A stretch of DNA of 64,000 nt from Isoetes taiwanensis (taxonomy: Eukaryota > Streptophyta > Lycopodiopsida > Isoetales > Isoetaceae): the NCBI GenBank assembly GCA_021234155.1, contig JAJEKV010000035.1:6385891-6449890 (forward strand), given 5' to 3'. The number at the start of each line of letters is the position of its first letter. The first letter of the stretch is position 1. The notes beneath the pieces are model-generated. The model saw only the letters and a list, made by a program, of their open reading frames with translations. It searched no databases and was not told where the DNA came from. The position numbers were made by a program, and so were the translations under genes. This document shows positions 1 through 14,891 of this stretch, piece after piece.

Positions 1-458
1 CTTGGTAGCCCTCCAGCTCCATTCTGATATAACAATAGCATTTCATGAACTGAAGTATTGTTAACATCTTCTAGCCCTAGCTTCAAGTCGGATCCATGTC
101 TTCTAAACCCATTTTGTACAATATGGCATATTCTCAACAAATAAACGCTTTTCGGTTTTAACGCGAGCACAACCAAATGAATTAGATGCAAAATAACCCA
201 AAGAAACTTCATCACTCTCTGCATATGAACTTGTTTAAAAGAATTTGGTCTTTCTCTCTGTTGCTATAAGGCGTTGCCCATGCTTAGGCAATAGGAAATA
301 AAAACGCCACAGGCTTCTCGGTCAAAGTGTTCTCATCATCTCCTTCTAAGGGCCTACCATCCATGCCCTGAGCAAGAAATTGAGAAAATCGGGCTAATAA
401 ACATGGAGATGTGTTGCTGCTACATAATATAAAGGAGGATAAATAACTCCATGGATAC

Positions 459-2050
459 CCGGCGTATCTAGCACATAGAGTATGGTATGCGACATGGCAA
501 CCATGACCAGAACACTGCAAATACAGAACTCGCCTTAAAAAGGGCATTTAGAACCTCCTATTCACAAGAGGTAATTATCATAGATATATTATAATCTGAC
601 CTGAATGCAAGCCACATGCGATACTTTATATGGAACAGAGAAGTTTCCATCTCTCCTGCAGAGAAAATTTATATAAGCAAGAATACATCTATCAGTTCCA
701 GCAGCCCATGCTCACTATATATAAACATTTAATCTCTTCCTCTGCGTAGGATGCAAAGAGCACTTACAGTGCTCTCAAAGAATGCGATAAGTAGGAAAAA
801 AGGTTCACCAGAATGAAGGAGGGAGCACATACACTATTTGGAATCAAAAAGCAGATGTACCTTGCTAATAGTGTGCAATCCATCAAGAGGCTCCATCCTT
901 TTAACATCAACCAGGCATGTCTCTACAGAAAACATAACAGCAGCTTCGTGTTGGCGAAGGAATTACCAGGAAAAGTAAGGAAAGAATTGGCCAGCTTACC
1001 AGGAACCCATATTGCACAAGTCAAATGAGCCCAATGACCGTCTGTGGTTCTTTTCATTGCCCCGCCTGCAAAGATCAAGTCATGTAAAGACGAACTTCAT
1101 CAAATATGCCAACAACATCAAAATTAAGGAACAAAAGCCTATGAACTTATGCTCGTTGGAACTCTTTAAAACATTCTACATATTCTCACAAACTCTCTAG
1201 TACACACACCCTTTAAGAGATATCTTTCCAATATAACCTTGGCACAGATAACTTGCCTTTAACAGGGCACAAACAACAACATGGAGTCTGCTTGGGGGCA
1301 CCAGATTGACAAAGCTGGCATAGCCACAAACAACCATTTGGAGCTTTTAATTCACCATAACATGCCATGTGTACCTAAAAATATAATTGATCAAAGCAGA
1401 TAAGCTATAAAGTGAGATATAACCAAACCATACAAAGAAGACTAGACTATAAATATCAGTAAATTAGCAAATTATCACTTCGAAATTTTTACCCAGCAAT
1501 TTCTTACCACAAATGATTGGATTTTAAGTAATTAAACATGCGGAAATTTATAATTATACAATGTGCAGATGACGATAAATGGTTTAAAATGCTTCCTTTG
1601 ACTAATTGAAAGCCTTAGAATCCTTGTGAGATCATAAAAATACATTTCCCTTCTATTTTGTATTAAATAAAGCATTTTATGGATCTACCTATGCCAATGT
1701 AATGATCAACAGACGAAGAAAAGACAAAGAATAACAAATCAAGATAAAAACACGACATAGGTCCAAATATTCAAACTTATATCTTCTCCATCATTACAGG
1801 AATACATAGCATACCATAATTCTACATTTGTCGCACTGCAGAAGAAAATTATCTGTATACTCCTGCAAGTAGAAAGATCAATTAGCAGAACTGCCTACAG
1901 AAAACAATTAAAAAATATGTTGCCATGCCTCATCCATGGAACAGACACTACAGCGCTCAAGCTTCCACTCTACTTCAATTGGCTTATATCCTGCTGGCAG
2001 AATGTTTCCATCTTCTGTGTCTTTCTTTTCATGCCAAGATATGAACTTTG
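459..2050 (-). pseudogene. ATX1/2-like trithorax-type histone methyltransferase fragment (PHD + extended PHD exons)
   Basis: Minus-strand exons, read by splice signals and phase: 2050(approx.)-1929, 1862-1815, 1374-1257, 1065-1000, 922-861, 655-601, 514-459. Together they encode a PHD finger and the start of an extended PHD as in plant ATX1/ATX2: GYKPIEVEWKLERCSVC, then EYTDNFLLQCDKCRIM, VHMACYGELK and LWLCQLC, CCCLCPVKGG, TTDGHWAHLTCAIWVP, ETCLVDVKRMEPLDG, and CSGHGCHVAYHTLCARYAG. In the family these fingers read chromatin upstream of a SET domain that methylates H3K4; the SET part would lie off the left edge. Phases join cleanly except in exon 655-601, where two bases are missing and a finger cysteine codon is destroyed. 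The following ePHD portion (about 400-240) also changes frame before PKHGQRL. Two donors are GC rather than GT. Family identity is strong; pseudogene status assumes the deletions are real rather than assembly errors. Confidence 0.8.
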
Positions 2051-5354
<3,304 letters not shown>

Positions 5355-5487
5355 GGGATGATGGGGGAGTGACGTATAGAGGGCCAGGATGTTAGGATCA
5401 TTTAGAATATTCCTTTTGGACGGGATGATGGAGGAGTGTCGTATAGAGGGCCGGATGTTAGAATAATTTAGAATATTCCTTTTGGAC
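5355..5487. repeat. Tandem duplication, about 67 bp x 2
   Basis: Copy 1 (5355-5421) begins GGGATGATGGGGGAGTGACG and copy 2 (5422-5487) begins GGGATGATGGAGGAGTGTCG. Both end in ATTCCTTTTGGAC. A few substitutions and a one-base indel separate them. Lies in the upstream region of the HMA gene. Confidence 0.9.
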
Positions 5488-5639
5488 AGCATTCATATTC
5501 CAACACCAAAGGAATCCATTCATGCATTTGAAGCCATTATGAGTAGAGAGTAGTCCAGTTATTTATTGGTCTGCTTTTTAACAATCTCCAAGGACTTCAC
5601 TATCATTGTGTTCATGGTTATTATGGTTATTGTGGTTAT

Positions 5640-5757
5640 GAACTTTCGAGGCAGGGGTCCTAGTAGTAATGATTGTACTAGTCCATTGTATGGGTCCCAT
5701 GACCTATTGGTCTCCGTGGACGTTAAAAAAAACTATTCTATTCTATTCTATTGCTCT
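5640..5757 (+). mobile_element. SINE-like 3' end with (TATTC)n tail
   Basis: The phrase GGTCCCATGACCTATTGGTC followed by CCGTGGACGTTAAAAAAAAC ends in a repeated TATTC tail. The same 3' sequence occurs inverted at 14711-14890, there with a (TTCC)n tail. A conserved 3' end with a variable simple-sequence tail fits a SINE. The 5' limit is not defined. It sits directly upstream of the HMA exon, probably in that gene's first intron. Confidence 0.5.
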
Positions 5758-5811
5758 TGCTCTTGTTCCTGCTCGTCTTGTACATGCTCTTCTTCCACTT
5801 CCTCATGCAAG

Positions 5812-6275
5812 AAGCTGGTGGTTCTCAAAGTGAATATGACATGCAACAAATGCAAAGAAAATTCTAAAGGCCTTAAGCAACATAAAAGGTAAGGTACTTT
5901 GTAAGACTGCCCAAGGATTTAAATTTTTGAAAACCTTTAGACAATTATTTTTTAGATGCCTGCCATATTTGGATAATTGAGGCTTTTTACCATTTTGGTG
6001 GTATTCTTTTATTTCCAGGTGCAACGGACATTGGTGTGGATCTAGAGAACCAAAAGGTGACAGTGAAGGGGGATGTGACAGAAGAGGAGTGCATAAGGAA
6101 GATAGAGAAGTTAGGGAAGACAGTGAAGCCTTGGCCCAAAAGAGAAATTGAGTGTAAGAAGCTAGAAATAATCTATGTCACTCAATATGTAAATCCATAT
6201 GTCAATTGTGTCACATGTTGTGCAAGTGTATGTTGTTGTCGTGATTCTTACTCCAACTCTTGCGGCTTTATGTGA
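5812..6275 (+). pseudogene. HMA-domain (heavy-metal-associated, HIPP-like) protein, frameshifted
   Basis: Two exons: 5812-5888 and 6019-6275, separated by a GT-AG intron (TTTATTTCCAG acceptor). The first encodes KLVVLKVNMTCNKCKEN, containing the MxCxxC metal-binding loop at the start of the HMA beta-alpha-beta fold. The rest of the fold (LKALSNIKG, ATDIGVDLENQKVTVKGDVT, then ECIRKIEKLGKTVKPW) is all present but only in another frame: about two bases are missing after AAT at roughly 5862. A Cys-rich tail ends at TGA 6275 (CVTCCASVCCC). HIPP-type proteins bind metals such as copper or zinc as small cytosolic or membrane-tethered chaperones, and many end in a CaaX farnesylation box, which this tail lacks. 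The acceptor at 5811 follows a long pyrimidine tract, so a short first exon with the ATG should lie upstream of the SINE tail; I could not fix it. The lesion could be a recent inactivation or a sequence error. Confidence 0.75.
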
Positions 6276-6470
6276 GGATTTTCGCTCTCTTTCTTTTTCC
6301 TATTTTTATATTCCAATGTTGGGGCGACCTGAGGAGGTTTATTCTCTCCATGGTCTAATGGGTATTTCTTAAGAGAGATATTTGTAGTTGTATTTTGGAC
6401 GTTTCTTATCCTTTGACATTTAAGGAATACAATGGTTATATTTTTAGAAGGGAAAAGATGGTTATCCCTT

Positions 6471-6525
6471 CCAGTGAGTTAGTTGAAAAGATGGTTCCCT
6501 TTAACAGTTATAACTAACTCACTGG
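6471..6525. repeat. Small inverted repeat, 14-bp perfect arms
   Basis: CCAGTGAGTTAGTT (6471-6484) is the exact reverse complement of 6512-6525, with a 27-bp loop. The flanks share AGAAGGGAAAAGATG in direct orientation (about 6447 and 6541), so this may be a very small fold-back insertion. Nothing else is recognised between 6276 and 7061. Confidence 0.6.
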
Positions 6526-7061
6526 AAGCAAAACAATTCTAGAAGGGAAAAGATGTTTAATAAAGGCATTTTTTTTTATGAACAATGTTTTTGTTGTGTA
6601 TGTGTGTGTGTTGTGCAAAACCATGGTAGTCAAAGCATGAAGGCCGTTCTAATTGACCAAGGTTCTTCTTTTTAATGGCAACAAATGACATAGAGCCAGG
6701 TATTGTTTCTTGGGCAATCTAGAAAGATGCCCCTAATTTTGGACCGGCGAAATGTCAATTGATGCAAAATAGATAGGAAATAGCAAATATTACATACAGA
6801 AAAAAAAAATGCATGCATCCTCTGTAAAGATAAACAGTTTGGCTGAGATCAACACATAATACAGGCATGTTCTTTGCAAGAACAACTCCTCCTCAACATC
6901 ACAGGATTACAACTAGTCAGATTACGTCAAAGGAATCTGTCTGCCAAACTGGAGCTACGTTCAAAAATTCAAACCATGAGAGATTCATACTATTACATCC
7001 AAAAGCTGCTACTGATATGTCCAAAACTAATAACTAGGCTATCAAGTTCTAAACTATTACT

Positions 7062-7902
7062 TTAAGCTTTTTTGGAGGAAACAGGCTTAGCAGCCCGACA
7101 GATTTCCATCTTCCAAACGAATTTAGCCACAATTTCAAATGTCACCAGGTCTCCAAACTGTAAATCATAGTGCTTTCTAAGCTTCCTCCATCCATAGCTT
7201 AAGTAAATCCGAGGTCTGCGTCGTTTGATGGGCATTTGAATTCCATCAGGACCTCTGATAATCACCTCTCGTCCGATCGGTGGCATATGAACTCCATACT
7301 CCGCTGGAATGCTCTGCAAATCAAACAGAAAAAGATTAGCAGCAAAATTTGCAAAACCCAAAAGCCAAGGAAGAAAAAAAGGCGAGCTTTAAGTTCCAGA
7401 ACTAACAAGGCCTCTCTCCAGTCTCGTTTTCACCATCTTCACGCTAAATCTGACGTTCTGATCGTGGGTTATTATTTCAGCCGATTTTTTTTTGCCGGTA
7501 TCCTTTGCTTGGATTTCGCGGCGTTCATACATTTGAGTATTTGTTCCTTGTTTGCAGATTTGGACAGCCATTTTAAGGTCTTCATTTTCTAGCTCGCAGA
7601 ACAGAATATCGCCTTCGCGAATTCCATTGCTGTGGCAAAACTCCGGCCAGACGGCTGCCAGAAAAATCCTGCCTCCAATTCCGATTAATTGGACCACAAA
7701 TTCATGGCCGATTGCTCCTTTCACAAACAGAGATCCCCCAACCGGAAGAGCAGGCCCTTCAATTTCCTGTAAAAAAAAATTATTCCTGTCAATATAAATT
7801 CCCTGCAAAAAAAACTCCCTATTTCTAATTCGAATCAGAAAAAATCCAACTTCAGTTTACCACAAACGGAGTAGCAGGGATATGGATGAAGAATTTGGCC
7901 AT
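7062..7902 (-). CDS. Two-B3-domain protein (REM/B3-like transcription factor)
   Basis: Three exons in consistent phase 0: 7902-7861 (ATG, MAKFFIHIPATPFV), 7766-7407 and 7313-7062 (stop TAA), giving 217 residues. Introns are GT-AG (donors GTAAAC and GTTAGT; acceptors TTTTACAG and GATTTGCAG). Residues about 1-100 form one B3-like domain: FFIHIPATPF, then LFVKGAIGHEFVVQLIGIGG, the AVWPEFCHSNGIREGDILFCEL core, and MAVQIC. The last 83 residues form a second one: IPAEYGVHMPPIGREV, RGPDGIQMPIKRRRPRIYLS, YGWRKLRKHYDLQFGDLVTF. B3 domains bind DNA as a seven-stranded pseudobarrel in the nucleus, and the GW/WxxF...GD pattern is typical. This is the best-preserved gene in the window, with no frame lesion. 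The exon 2 donor is the least certain join. The target genes of such proteins cannot be inferred from sequence. Confidence 0.75.
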
Positions 7903-8437
7903 TGTTGCGCGCCTCCCTTCCGGCATCTGCGAGAAGAAATTGGAAAAAGCCTTAGGTTCACGAGGTTCTTATACATATTATTTACTGATATAGATCTTTA
8001 ATTATCATCTTCTGAGAGCCTGGTCAATTCTTAATGGAATACTCTCCGTCCATCTTCTTATGATGTAGATGTAGATGATTTGAGTATAGGATTTTAATCA
8101 TCTATTCCATCCATCTTCTGAAACAGACAGAACCCAGAGCTCACGATATACATATACATACCAGTATATATGAAGAATACATTGTAGGTGTTGAGACAAT
8201 ACTTCAATAGTAAGGATTCGGCTTGATAAAAAACATCCTATACATAAGAGGGTTGATGATGTCTGGTAAGGGAATAGAAGCTAGTGGCAAATACAGTTAC
8301 TTGGGCTTCTTGTATATGTTTAGCACGAGTCTATTTTCTCGTAAAAACCAGGTACGTTCAATTCTTGCCCTGCGCTAATCAGATCATGCCATTTGGCAAG
8401 TTTCAAATCAAGAATCCTGCGTTCATCACTGCCATTC

Positions 8438-8548
8438 TTGTTTTACTTGCATTCCGGAAGGGCATCCCTGTTTTACTTGCAATCTAGCATGATTACCCTA
8501 CGTTCCACTGATTTACTTGCATTCTGCTCATGTTTACTTGCATTCTGG
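8438..8548. repeat. Short interspersed direct repeats (TTTACTTGCATTC)
   Basis: The phrase (T)TTTACTTGCATTC or a one-base variant occurs four times within about 110 bp, separated by unrelated short spacers. It lies immediately before the perfect hairpin at 8611. The rest of 7903-8437 shows no gene. Confidence 0.6.
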
Positions 8549-8577
8549 CTGATCTTTATCGCTGCCCTACTTCAAGA

Positions 8578-8722
8578 ATCGAACGTCCCTTGTTTCCACG
8601 TTACAGGAAGGACCTTTTGGTCGACATTCCTGGCATGTCAACGCGGCAGTGCGGAGCCTCATTGACATGCCAGGAATGTCGACCAAAAGGTCATTCCTGT
8701 ATACGTAAACGGTCGTTCTGCG
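8578..8722. repeat. Long hairpin: 31-bp perfect arms, 20-nt loop
   Basis: 8611-8641 (GACCTTTTGGTCGACATTCC and following) is the exact reverse complement of 8662-8692. Outside this the pairing continues imperfectly to about 8580 and 8720 (TTACAGGAA against TTCCTGTA, GAACGTC against GACCGTTC). No flanking target duplication was found. It could be a fold-back MITE or an inverted duplication; a transcript would fold into a stem of miRNA-precursor size. Confidence 0.85.
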
Positions 8723-8879
8723 AAAGTTCTTAGATCCTCGTTGTATTTTCATAGGTTGCCCGAAGGGCAAACCCCTGGGAGGTGGGTTAATGGAGTATTC
8801 TGTCAGATGCCACTGGATGTGCCATTTGGAGGGTCCAGACTAAAAAATCTACAAGAGAATGGGGGCTATAGTGTCTAGC

Positions 8880-9560
8880 ATATTGACAAAAATTTTGACA
8901 CTAAGTGAACCTCCAATATCCCTAAATTGGTCAAAATCCTGACACTATACTAGACGTCATCATTGGTCACTGGGGTGACTACCATTCTATCAAGATTGTG
9001 ACAAAAAAAGTTCGACACTAGTAGAGTTTCCAACAAGCTTGCAACCTGTATTGTGACAAATTAGCATCACATATAATAGTAGTTTAGTGCCAAGAATATC
9101 AACAAGCATTATATTGAGTTCCACTATGGTTTATGACAAGGTTACATCAAGTTTAGGTATTATTTGTGCCAAAACTACAAATATATAGTGACAAACTTTG
9201 AAAACATATTGTGTCAAAACTACACTAAGCATTGTGTTGAGATGCAGTATGGTTTATGACAAGCTTGCATCAACTTACAAGTATGATTTGTCCCAAAACT
9301 ACAAATATATAGTGACAAGCTTTGAATTACATATTGTGTCAAAATTACACCAAGGTATACTTGCAAGGGCACTAGTTTGTGTAATAGTATCAACTTAGCA
9401 ACAAAGCTTTGTGAAGAATTAACAAGCACTATTCTCAAGATAGTTACAATCTAGCACCAAAACCTTGACAAGAAAATACCCATATTCTCAAGATAGTTAC
9501 AATCTAGCACCAAAACCTTGCCAAGAAAATACCCATACAAATGCCAAGAAAATACCCATA
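8880..9560. repeat. Degenerate repeats with TTGACA/TGTGACAA phrases; two clear tandem pairs
   Basis: About 9123-9240 and 9245-9360 are two related copies of about 120 bp (GTTTATGACAAG, ACTACAAATATATAGTGACA, CATATTGTGTCAAAA). About 9434-9484 and 9485-9535 repeat CTCAAGATAGTTACAATCTA, followed by a shortened third copy of the CCAAGAAAATACCCATA end. Similar TTGACACTA-rich sequence recurs at about 13440-13590. No coding signal. Confidence 0.6.
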
Positions 9561-10195
9561 CAAACTAATTGCAACGTACTGTACTACACATATGTAACAA
9601 TAAAATTTCAAAAACGGGAAAAGTAATAACACCTTTCATAGATGAAGACAAAATAACCAATTAATACAACAAAGGAATTGAGCATTGAGTTCATGATTCT
9701 CATAATACATTTCAAATGTGCCAATGACCTCTGAAAGTACAAAAATTCAGTCCTTGTAGAAGTGCAATCGTGTGTATGCAGAAACAAATGAAATCTGAAA
9801 CCAGGAAATGGTTGTCTGGCGATCTGGTAGTGCCATATTCCATCTACTTTAGCTTCAGATAATCTCTTGATGCTGGTAAAACTCTGCAAATAAGCACTTG
9901 AAGTTGAATTTTGCATGTAAGAAAGACAGAACAGGTTTTGTGCATTAATACCTTCTGTGTACATCGTGGCCAATAGAGTGATTTTCTCTTCTATAGATTC
10001 TCTGTTCAATATGGTGAAAATCTTTGTTTCCATGGCCATACCTAACCTTGCCAAAAACCACAGCCACATCCATAACTTGCTTCAACAGCCTCACCTTGAA
10101 AAAGCATAGCCATATCCATAGCTTGGCACGTTTTACACTGGTTATCAAATGCAAATAACTAGAGAAACTGATTGCCACTCTTTAGAAGTTCTGAA

Positions 10196-10609
10196 TCAAA
10201 GACATAAATCGTATTTCATGTTGCAGAAGCTCAGTTTGCTAGAAATTGAATCGAAAAAACCTATGAAGCCTCGTCTAGCTGCCTTACGCTCTGCCACCAC
10301 AATCCGTGTGGTTGCATCCTTTCTAATATTGTTGATTATCTCACTGGAAGCTTGCTTCAAAGCAATTAAAACTCGTGACTCAACTCGCTCCACAAATTGC
10401 TGCATCGTTTTGGTTACCCTGCTTTCCGCTGTGGCAATTGATGGGCGCAAACTTTCTGCTGTAAAATGCACTCTAATCAAACCCTCATCTAGGAACCCTA
10501 AACATGGCAAAAGCAGCTGCCATACCTGTTCGAATAGCAGTCCGCCTTCCTTAGAGTTAAGGCTAGAAAAGAAGGGCATAGCTAGCTCCGAAAAACTAAA
10601 GCGAATATC
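10196..10609 (-). CDS. Unrecognised exon, hypothetical protein
   Basis: An open minus-strand stretch follows an acceptor (CCCGGTTTGCAG) at about 10630. It reads FWLGHRILDIRFSFSELAMP, then a leucine-rich part (FEQVWQLLLPCLGFLDEG), then an Arg/Glu/Ala-rich helical part (TAESRVTKTMQQFVERVESR, IINNIRKDATTRIVVAERKA). The composition looks coding and amphipathic. I do not recognise the family. The ORF ends at 10196 in a region that could be intron. The plus-strand ORF over the same bases is a shadow. A partial or broken gene is possible. Confidence 0.35.
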   Translation of the reverse strand, partial: DIRFSFSELAMPFFSSLNSKEGGLLFEQVWQLLLPCLGFLDEGLIRVHFTAESLRPSIATAESRVTKTMQQFVERVESRVLIALKQASSEIINNIRKDATTRIVVAERKAARRGFIGFFDSISSKLSFCNMKYDLCL

Positions 10610-10629
10610 AAGGATTCGATGACCAAGCC

Positions 10630-13600
10630 AGAAGCTGCAAACCGGGAAAGGGGAAAATAATCGAGCCCAACATATTAAAGGCCTGAGCGCTCAGATCATG
10701 CCCTGCTACCAGAGAAAGGAAAGAAGAAGAAGGTTTGCTCAAATCCGAGGCGCCAAGAATACCGCCAAAAAGAAAGACAGGAAAGAAGAAGAAGATTTGA
10801 GCAGAAGAGACGCTCAAATCCGAGGCGCCAAAAAGACCGACCAATCAGAAAGAAAGACTAAGATCGAAATCTAAGCCCTTGATTTATCCTTGATCTGACG
10901 GCCAACATTAAATAAACACAAATAAATTTTCAGGGCCCATCATATCGGGCAGGGTATTTTTAGGTAATTGTTCCCCACCAACCACTGCGCTGTGGGCTTG
11001 TTGGATCATACCTCAAGGAGGTTGGTCGCCCTATAAAAATATATTCTATTTTATTTTAGCTTTTTACATTTTAATGTAGTCGTATGTAACATACAATAAA
11101 ATATTGTCTTACCCAAAGACACAGTAAATGTCAACCACCTTAAGGTTTTCAAAAAGATATTTAAGTGTTTTTACACTGTAAAAGCAATTTTGTCAACATG
11201 ATACTATGATGAAATGTAGGGGGTTCGGACCTCTGTGATGATGTATAAGAGCAAAATGTGCCCTGCCTCTGGGTGGCAATAATGCCCTCGAGCGAAATCA
11301 TACCGTTTCTGTAGTCATGTTGCAGCGTCCTTTGGACAAACCAGCAAGGGTTGAGAAAGCGGGAGCAACCCTCTTGGTATAGTTCCTTAGAAGGCCAAAG
11401 CAGATTTATCAGTAGGGCAAAGCCCTTTTGGGCACGCACCGATGATATTGATTCAAACTAGATTTACGCCTAGTATATCGTTGCATCTATACATGTTGGA
11501 AATGTTAGGAGAGTGGTAGGTCACTAACGTGGCTGCTCCCTCCTGGTGTCCCGACTACGGTACCGGCTACCAATAAAATAATATATGATAAAATGTATAA
11601 AAACTTGTCAATTTTATTTTTTTAGTTTGAGGATTCTTGGCATTCATTTGTTCTGCCAAAAGGTTCAAGGATGAAGCACTTACCGCGTCTTCGAATACCA
11701 GCCACTGTAACCATGTATAGAGTAGTCGGTTTTGTTGGCCATTTGCCCTTGCACTACTGAACTATTTCTTATGGTTACCTATGCCTTCTACTCGCGTTAA
11801 TATTCTCTTTCTCTAAGTCTTTTAGATTGCATTTAGTCGATTTTGTCTTTAGTTGCATTTGACAAATTGAACAAATCATGCATAATGCCATTAATTAACA
11901 AATCATGCATAATGCAAACCAGTGTTTTAAATGAAATCATGAAAAGAACATATGAATGTTTGTACTGTTTTCATGCCCAAATATAAAACTAAAGCAGTTT
12001 TCCCTAAAGATCCTTCAAGCCCCCCTTCTTTGGTAAAAGTATTAGTCTTATTTTGGATTCTCTTTCCAAACTTTGAATGTGTGAAAACACAGAGAGAGTG
12101 TGCGTTATTTTGGGATTTTGGATAAACAACTTCAAGAAGTACCACTTGGTTTATTATTGAAGGATAAGGAATGTTCAACTTAGCAAGGATCTAGCAAATA
12201 TGGACATTCAATAACTAGGAATAACTATAGTGATTTTGCATCTTTTCTCTCACAAAGTCTTTGCAAAGGACAAGTAACCAGAGTGAGAATGTTGAGTGTG
12301 TGGGATAAGTAGAGGCGTATGAAGATGGAACAATGGCATATGGACACATGGCATGTGGTGACAACATGGATACATATAGCAAGGTACAAGGGCCATAGTC
12401 ACTTAGCCCCCCCTGACAGCCATGACAAGATGCAACACTGTCGTCCATCGTTCAAAACTTGCTTAACCATTTTGGCTAGAAGTTAAAAATATGCCAAGTC
12501 ATCGCGTGATGTGCTATCTAATCCAAGAAAGTGCTATGTCATCATGGAAAAAGATTCTTACCCAAAAAAAAGGCTTGTTAATTTTCATTTTTCATGTCAT
12601 CATATAGTTTGCCAATTACCTTTGCTACTTCATCATTTACCTTGCCATGTCACCATGGTGGTTTTCACAAAAACACTCATTTTTGTTGACAAGTTCTTGA
12701 ATGGAGGATTCAACAGTCTTTATAACCACCACCGGAGAAGGGATGGTCTTACGCCCACAAAAGCGTGATCTCGGGGTAAGTGGCGTTATGAGTCCATTGG
12801 CGAGCAGGTTCAAAGTTTTGGGTCTATCCATTACTAGGGCCTTCTTAGAGAACTTTTGGGGCAAGTTATAAGAGATGCAATCTACAAGAGCGGTCTAGAT
12901 TGGAGTGACATTATTTTTACCTTTGTGCATTCTGTGAATGCATTTATTCATCATTTATCTCTAGTTCATAGAGGTTGCTTATATATGTTATGTACATTAC
13001 AAGTATCTCGTATTTGATAAGTCTTCTTTTCCTAATAGGTTTGCTCCTTTGTCCATATTGCTAAGTCTTTGTTTACCATTTACTATTCCCTTCATCCAAC
13101 TAGTTGTTAGGTATCCAAATCATTTTTGAATCATACCAAGTAATATCCCTTGGTGTAGTACTATAATTCATCTATGAATAACACAATTTCGTTGAAATAC
13201 TAGATACAAAATTTGATGGCATTCTCATTTATAAGCCTTAAGAAAATGTTGTAGCAACAACAACCCACTTAAAACCGGACAAGTGCTCCTCACAATTCAG
13301 GTTGAAATATTAGATAAAAATTTGGATACCATTTTGTTACAAGTCTTAAGAAGAGGTTGTTACATCTTAGTTATAATATTGTTCAAAAGTTGTTACAATA
13401 ACCCACTTAAATTGCGATAAAAAGTTGATAAAAGGATGTCATTACCTTGGACGAGATATTTGACACTATGCACTAGACGCAAATTTGACACAACACAAGC
13501 ACTTTGTGTCAAGATAGTAGCAGTCGACACAAAATTGTCACTACACCTATGGCTTGTCACAAGGGTTGACACTATACCTCCCATCCTCTTGTAGTCGGCG

Positions 13601-14300
13601 ACATACACCTATCCATTATCTGTGCTCCGCAGTTTGATCTTGGGTGTTGATACTAGCTCTGCTCTTGTGTGCTTGGGTGCATAAAGGGTTGGCTTGTTGT
13701 GCCCCCTATGCTCCTTTGCTTAGGGGTCATAGCCATTTGCTTTTTCGCCGAGTTGCATAAGCAAGGGAAATAGTTCCAAGACTTGGGGATCATTCTGCTC
13801 TATTTCCCCTTTTGCTCTAATGCCCTTTTACTCGGTTTTCCCTTTTGTCTTGCTATTTTAATCGATGTCTTAATATCTCCAATAAGGGATTAAAAGGTCT
13901 TCTGATTTCATGGCTAGAGTCTTATTACTCTGATTTACATTTAATGCTCTGTCTTCAAAAACATAAGGCAAGGTATAAGTATAAAGTTACTAGCTTATGA
14001 GTCCCATGCTACTTTGTGTGCTTAATCTTTGATTTTGAATGGATTGACCTCTAGCTTCATGTCCCAAATCATAGTTTTCTAAGAGTTCAGAATATATGTC
14101 ACAGTATTAGTTCAGAATATATGGATTCAGTTCTACCACAATTTAGGGCAAGCCAGCATTTTATCCTTTAGGAAGCTTCATTTTACTATCCTTTACAAAT
14201 TCATTCTAGCATTCACCTTTATTGTTGATACAAACACATATATACTAGACAATCTTTTATCAATTGGCACTTATTTTACCATAAAACTTTGATGTAGTTA
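10630..14300. other. Long non-coding stretch
   Basis: No recognisable gene. About 10735 and 10810 share the direct repeat GCTCAAATCCGAGGCGCCAA upstream of the hypothetical minus-strand exon. Sequence near 10985-11045 (GGTTGGTCGCCCTATAAAAA followed by a TATTCTATTTTATTTT tract) may be the tail of another SINE. 13100-13600 is a degenerate repeat field rich in TTGACACTA phrases. Confidence 0.4.
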
Positions 14301-14332
14301 TGATATAAAGCAAGAAACTAGTAGTATTAAAA

Positions 14333-14623
14333 TTGCAAAAGATGTCTAATCTGCCATTTGGTTTTGTAACTAATTTGGACTATTTTGATGCCAACAAGTG
14401 GGCAAATAATTCTAAGCAACTGGATGCAGAATGTTCAAGGCTATCAAATGCTAGGTTGGTATTTCCTTCATGTAATTTTGAAGAATGTCAATTCTCTTCT
14501 AAGCCAGAACACAAATATGTGAAAGAGAGCGGGACAGAAGCTCAAACTGAGCTGAGAAGAAAGTTGCACAAGCAACTACACAATCTTCTTGTTCTTTGGA
14601 AGAGGCTGAAATTCTTAACTTAA
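14333..14623 (+). CDS. Exon-like ORF with a duplicated first part (hypothetical)
   Basis: A 96-codon plus-strand ORF starts MQKMSNLPFGFVTNLDYFDA. A partial second copy at 14912-14986 reads ISNLPFSFGTNLDYIDANKW in the same reading sense, and the bases upstream of both copies are also similar (GATATAA followed by TTGCAAAAG or TTGCAAGAG). The two copies therefore descend from a duplication of intron plus exon. The protein is not recognised. Amino-acid changes are modest and the frame is open in both, which suggests coding ancestry. No terminal exons were found. Confidence 0.35.
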   Translation: MQKMSNLPFGFVTNLDYFDANKWANNSKQLDAECSRLSNARLVFPSCNFEECQFSSKPEHKYVKESGTEAQTELRRKLHKQLHNLLVLWKRLKFLT

Positions 14624-14710
14624 ACGAAATGGCAGACTCTCTCATGCAGAATTTTTTTTTATCTCTTGGGTACTTGCTTGCCATACAATTTTAATGTGGT
14701 TAGGATATAA

Positions 14711-14891
14711 GGAAGGAAGGAAGGAAGGAAGAATCTTTTAATGTCCACGGAACCCAATCGGGTTATGGGACCACAAGTACAAGACGGGACCGAAGTCCCT
14801 AACCAGAACAAGGGCCGAAGCCCACAGAACAAACCATAATCATCATGGCCCAGATTAAAAACCACCTGGGAAAAAAACTGTTGCCAAGGAG
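14711..14891 (-). mobile_element. SINE-like insertion with (TTCC)n tail
   Basis: Read on the minus strand, it contains GGGCTTCGGCCC and GGGACTTCGGTCCC (two stems closed by TTCG tetraloops), then GGTCCCATAACC, the phrase TTCCGTGGACATTAAAAG and a TTCC tail. The 3' part matches 5640-5757. Comparison with the paralogous sequence at about 14290-14333 shows the segment is absent there, which marks it as an insertion. The flanking AAGGA-like bases are a possible target duplication obscured by the tail. Confidence 0.6.

Noticed and set aside
284-547. 87-codon single-exon gene on the minus strand
   Set aside because: It reads through an intron. Only 459-514 is an exon of the ATX-like fragment; the rest is intron and a frame-damaged next exon.
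10149-10622. 157-codon plus-strand ORF
   Set aside because: Shadow of the better minus-strand exon over the same bases.
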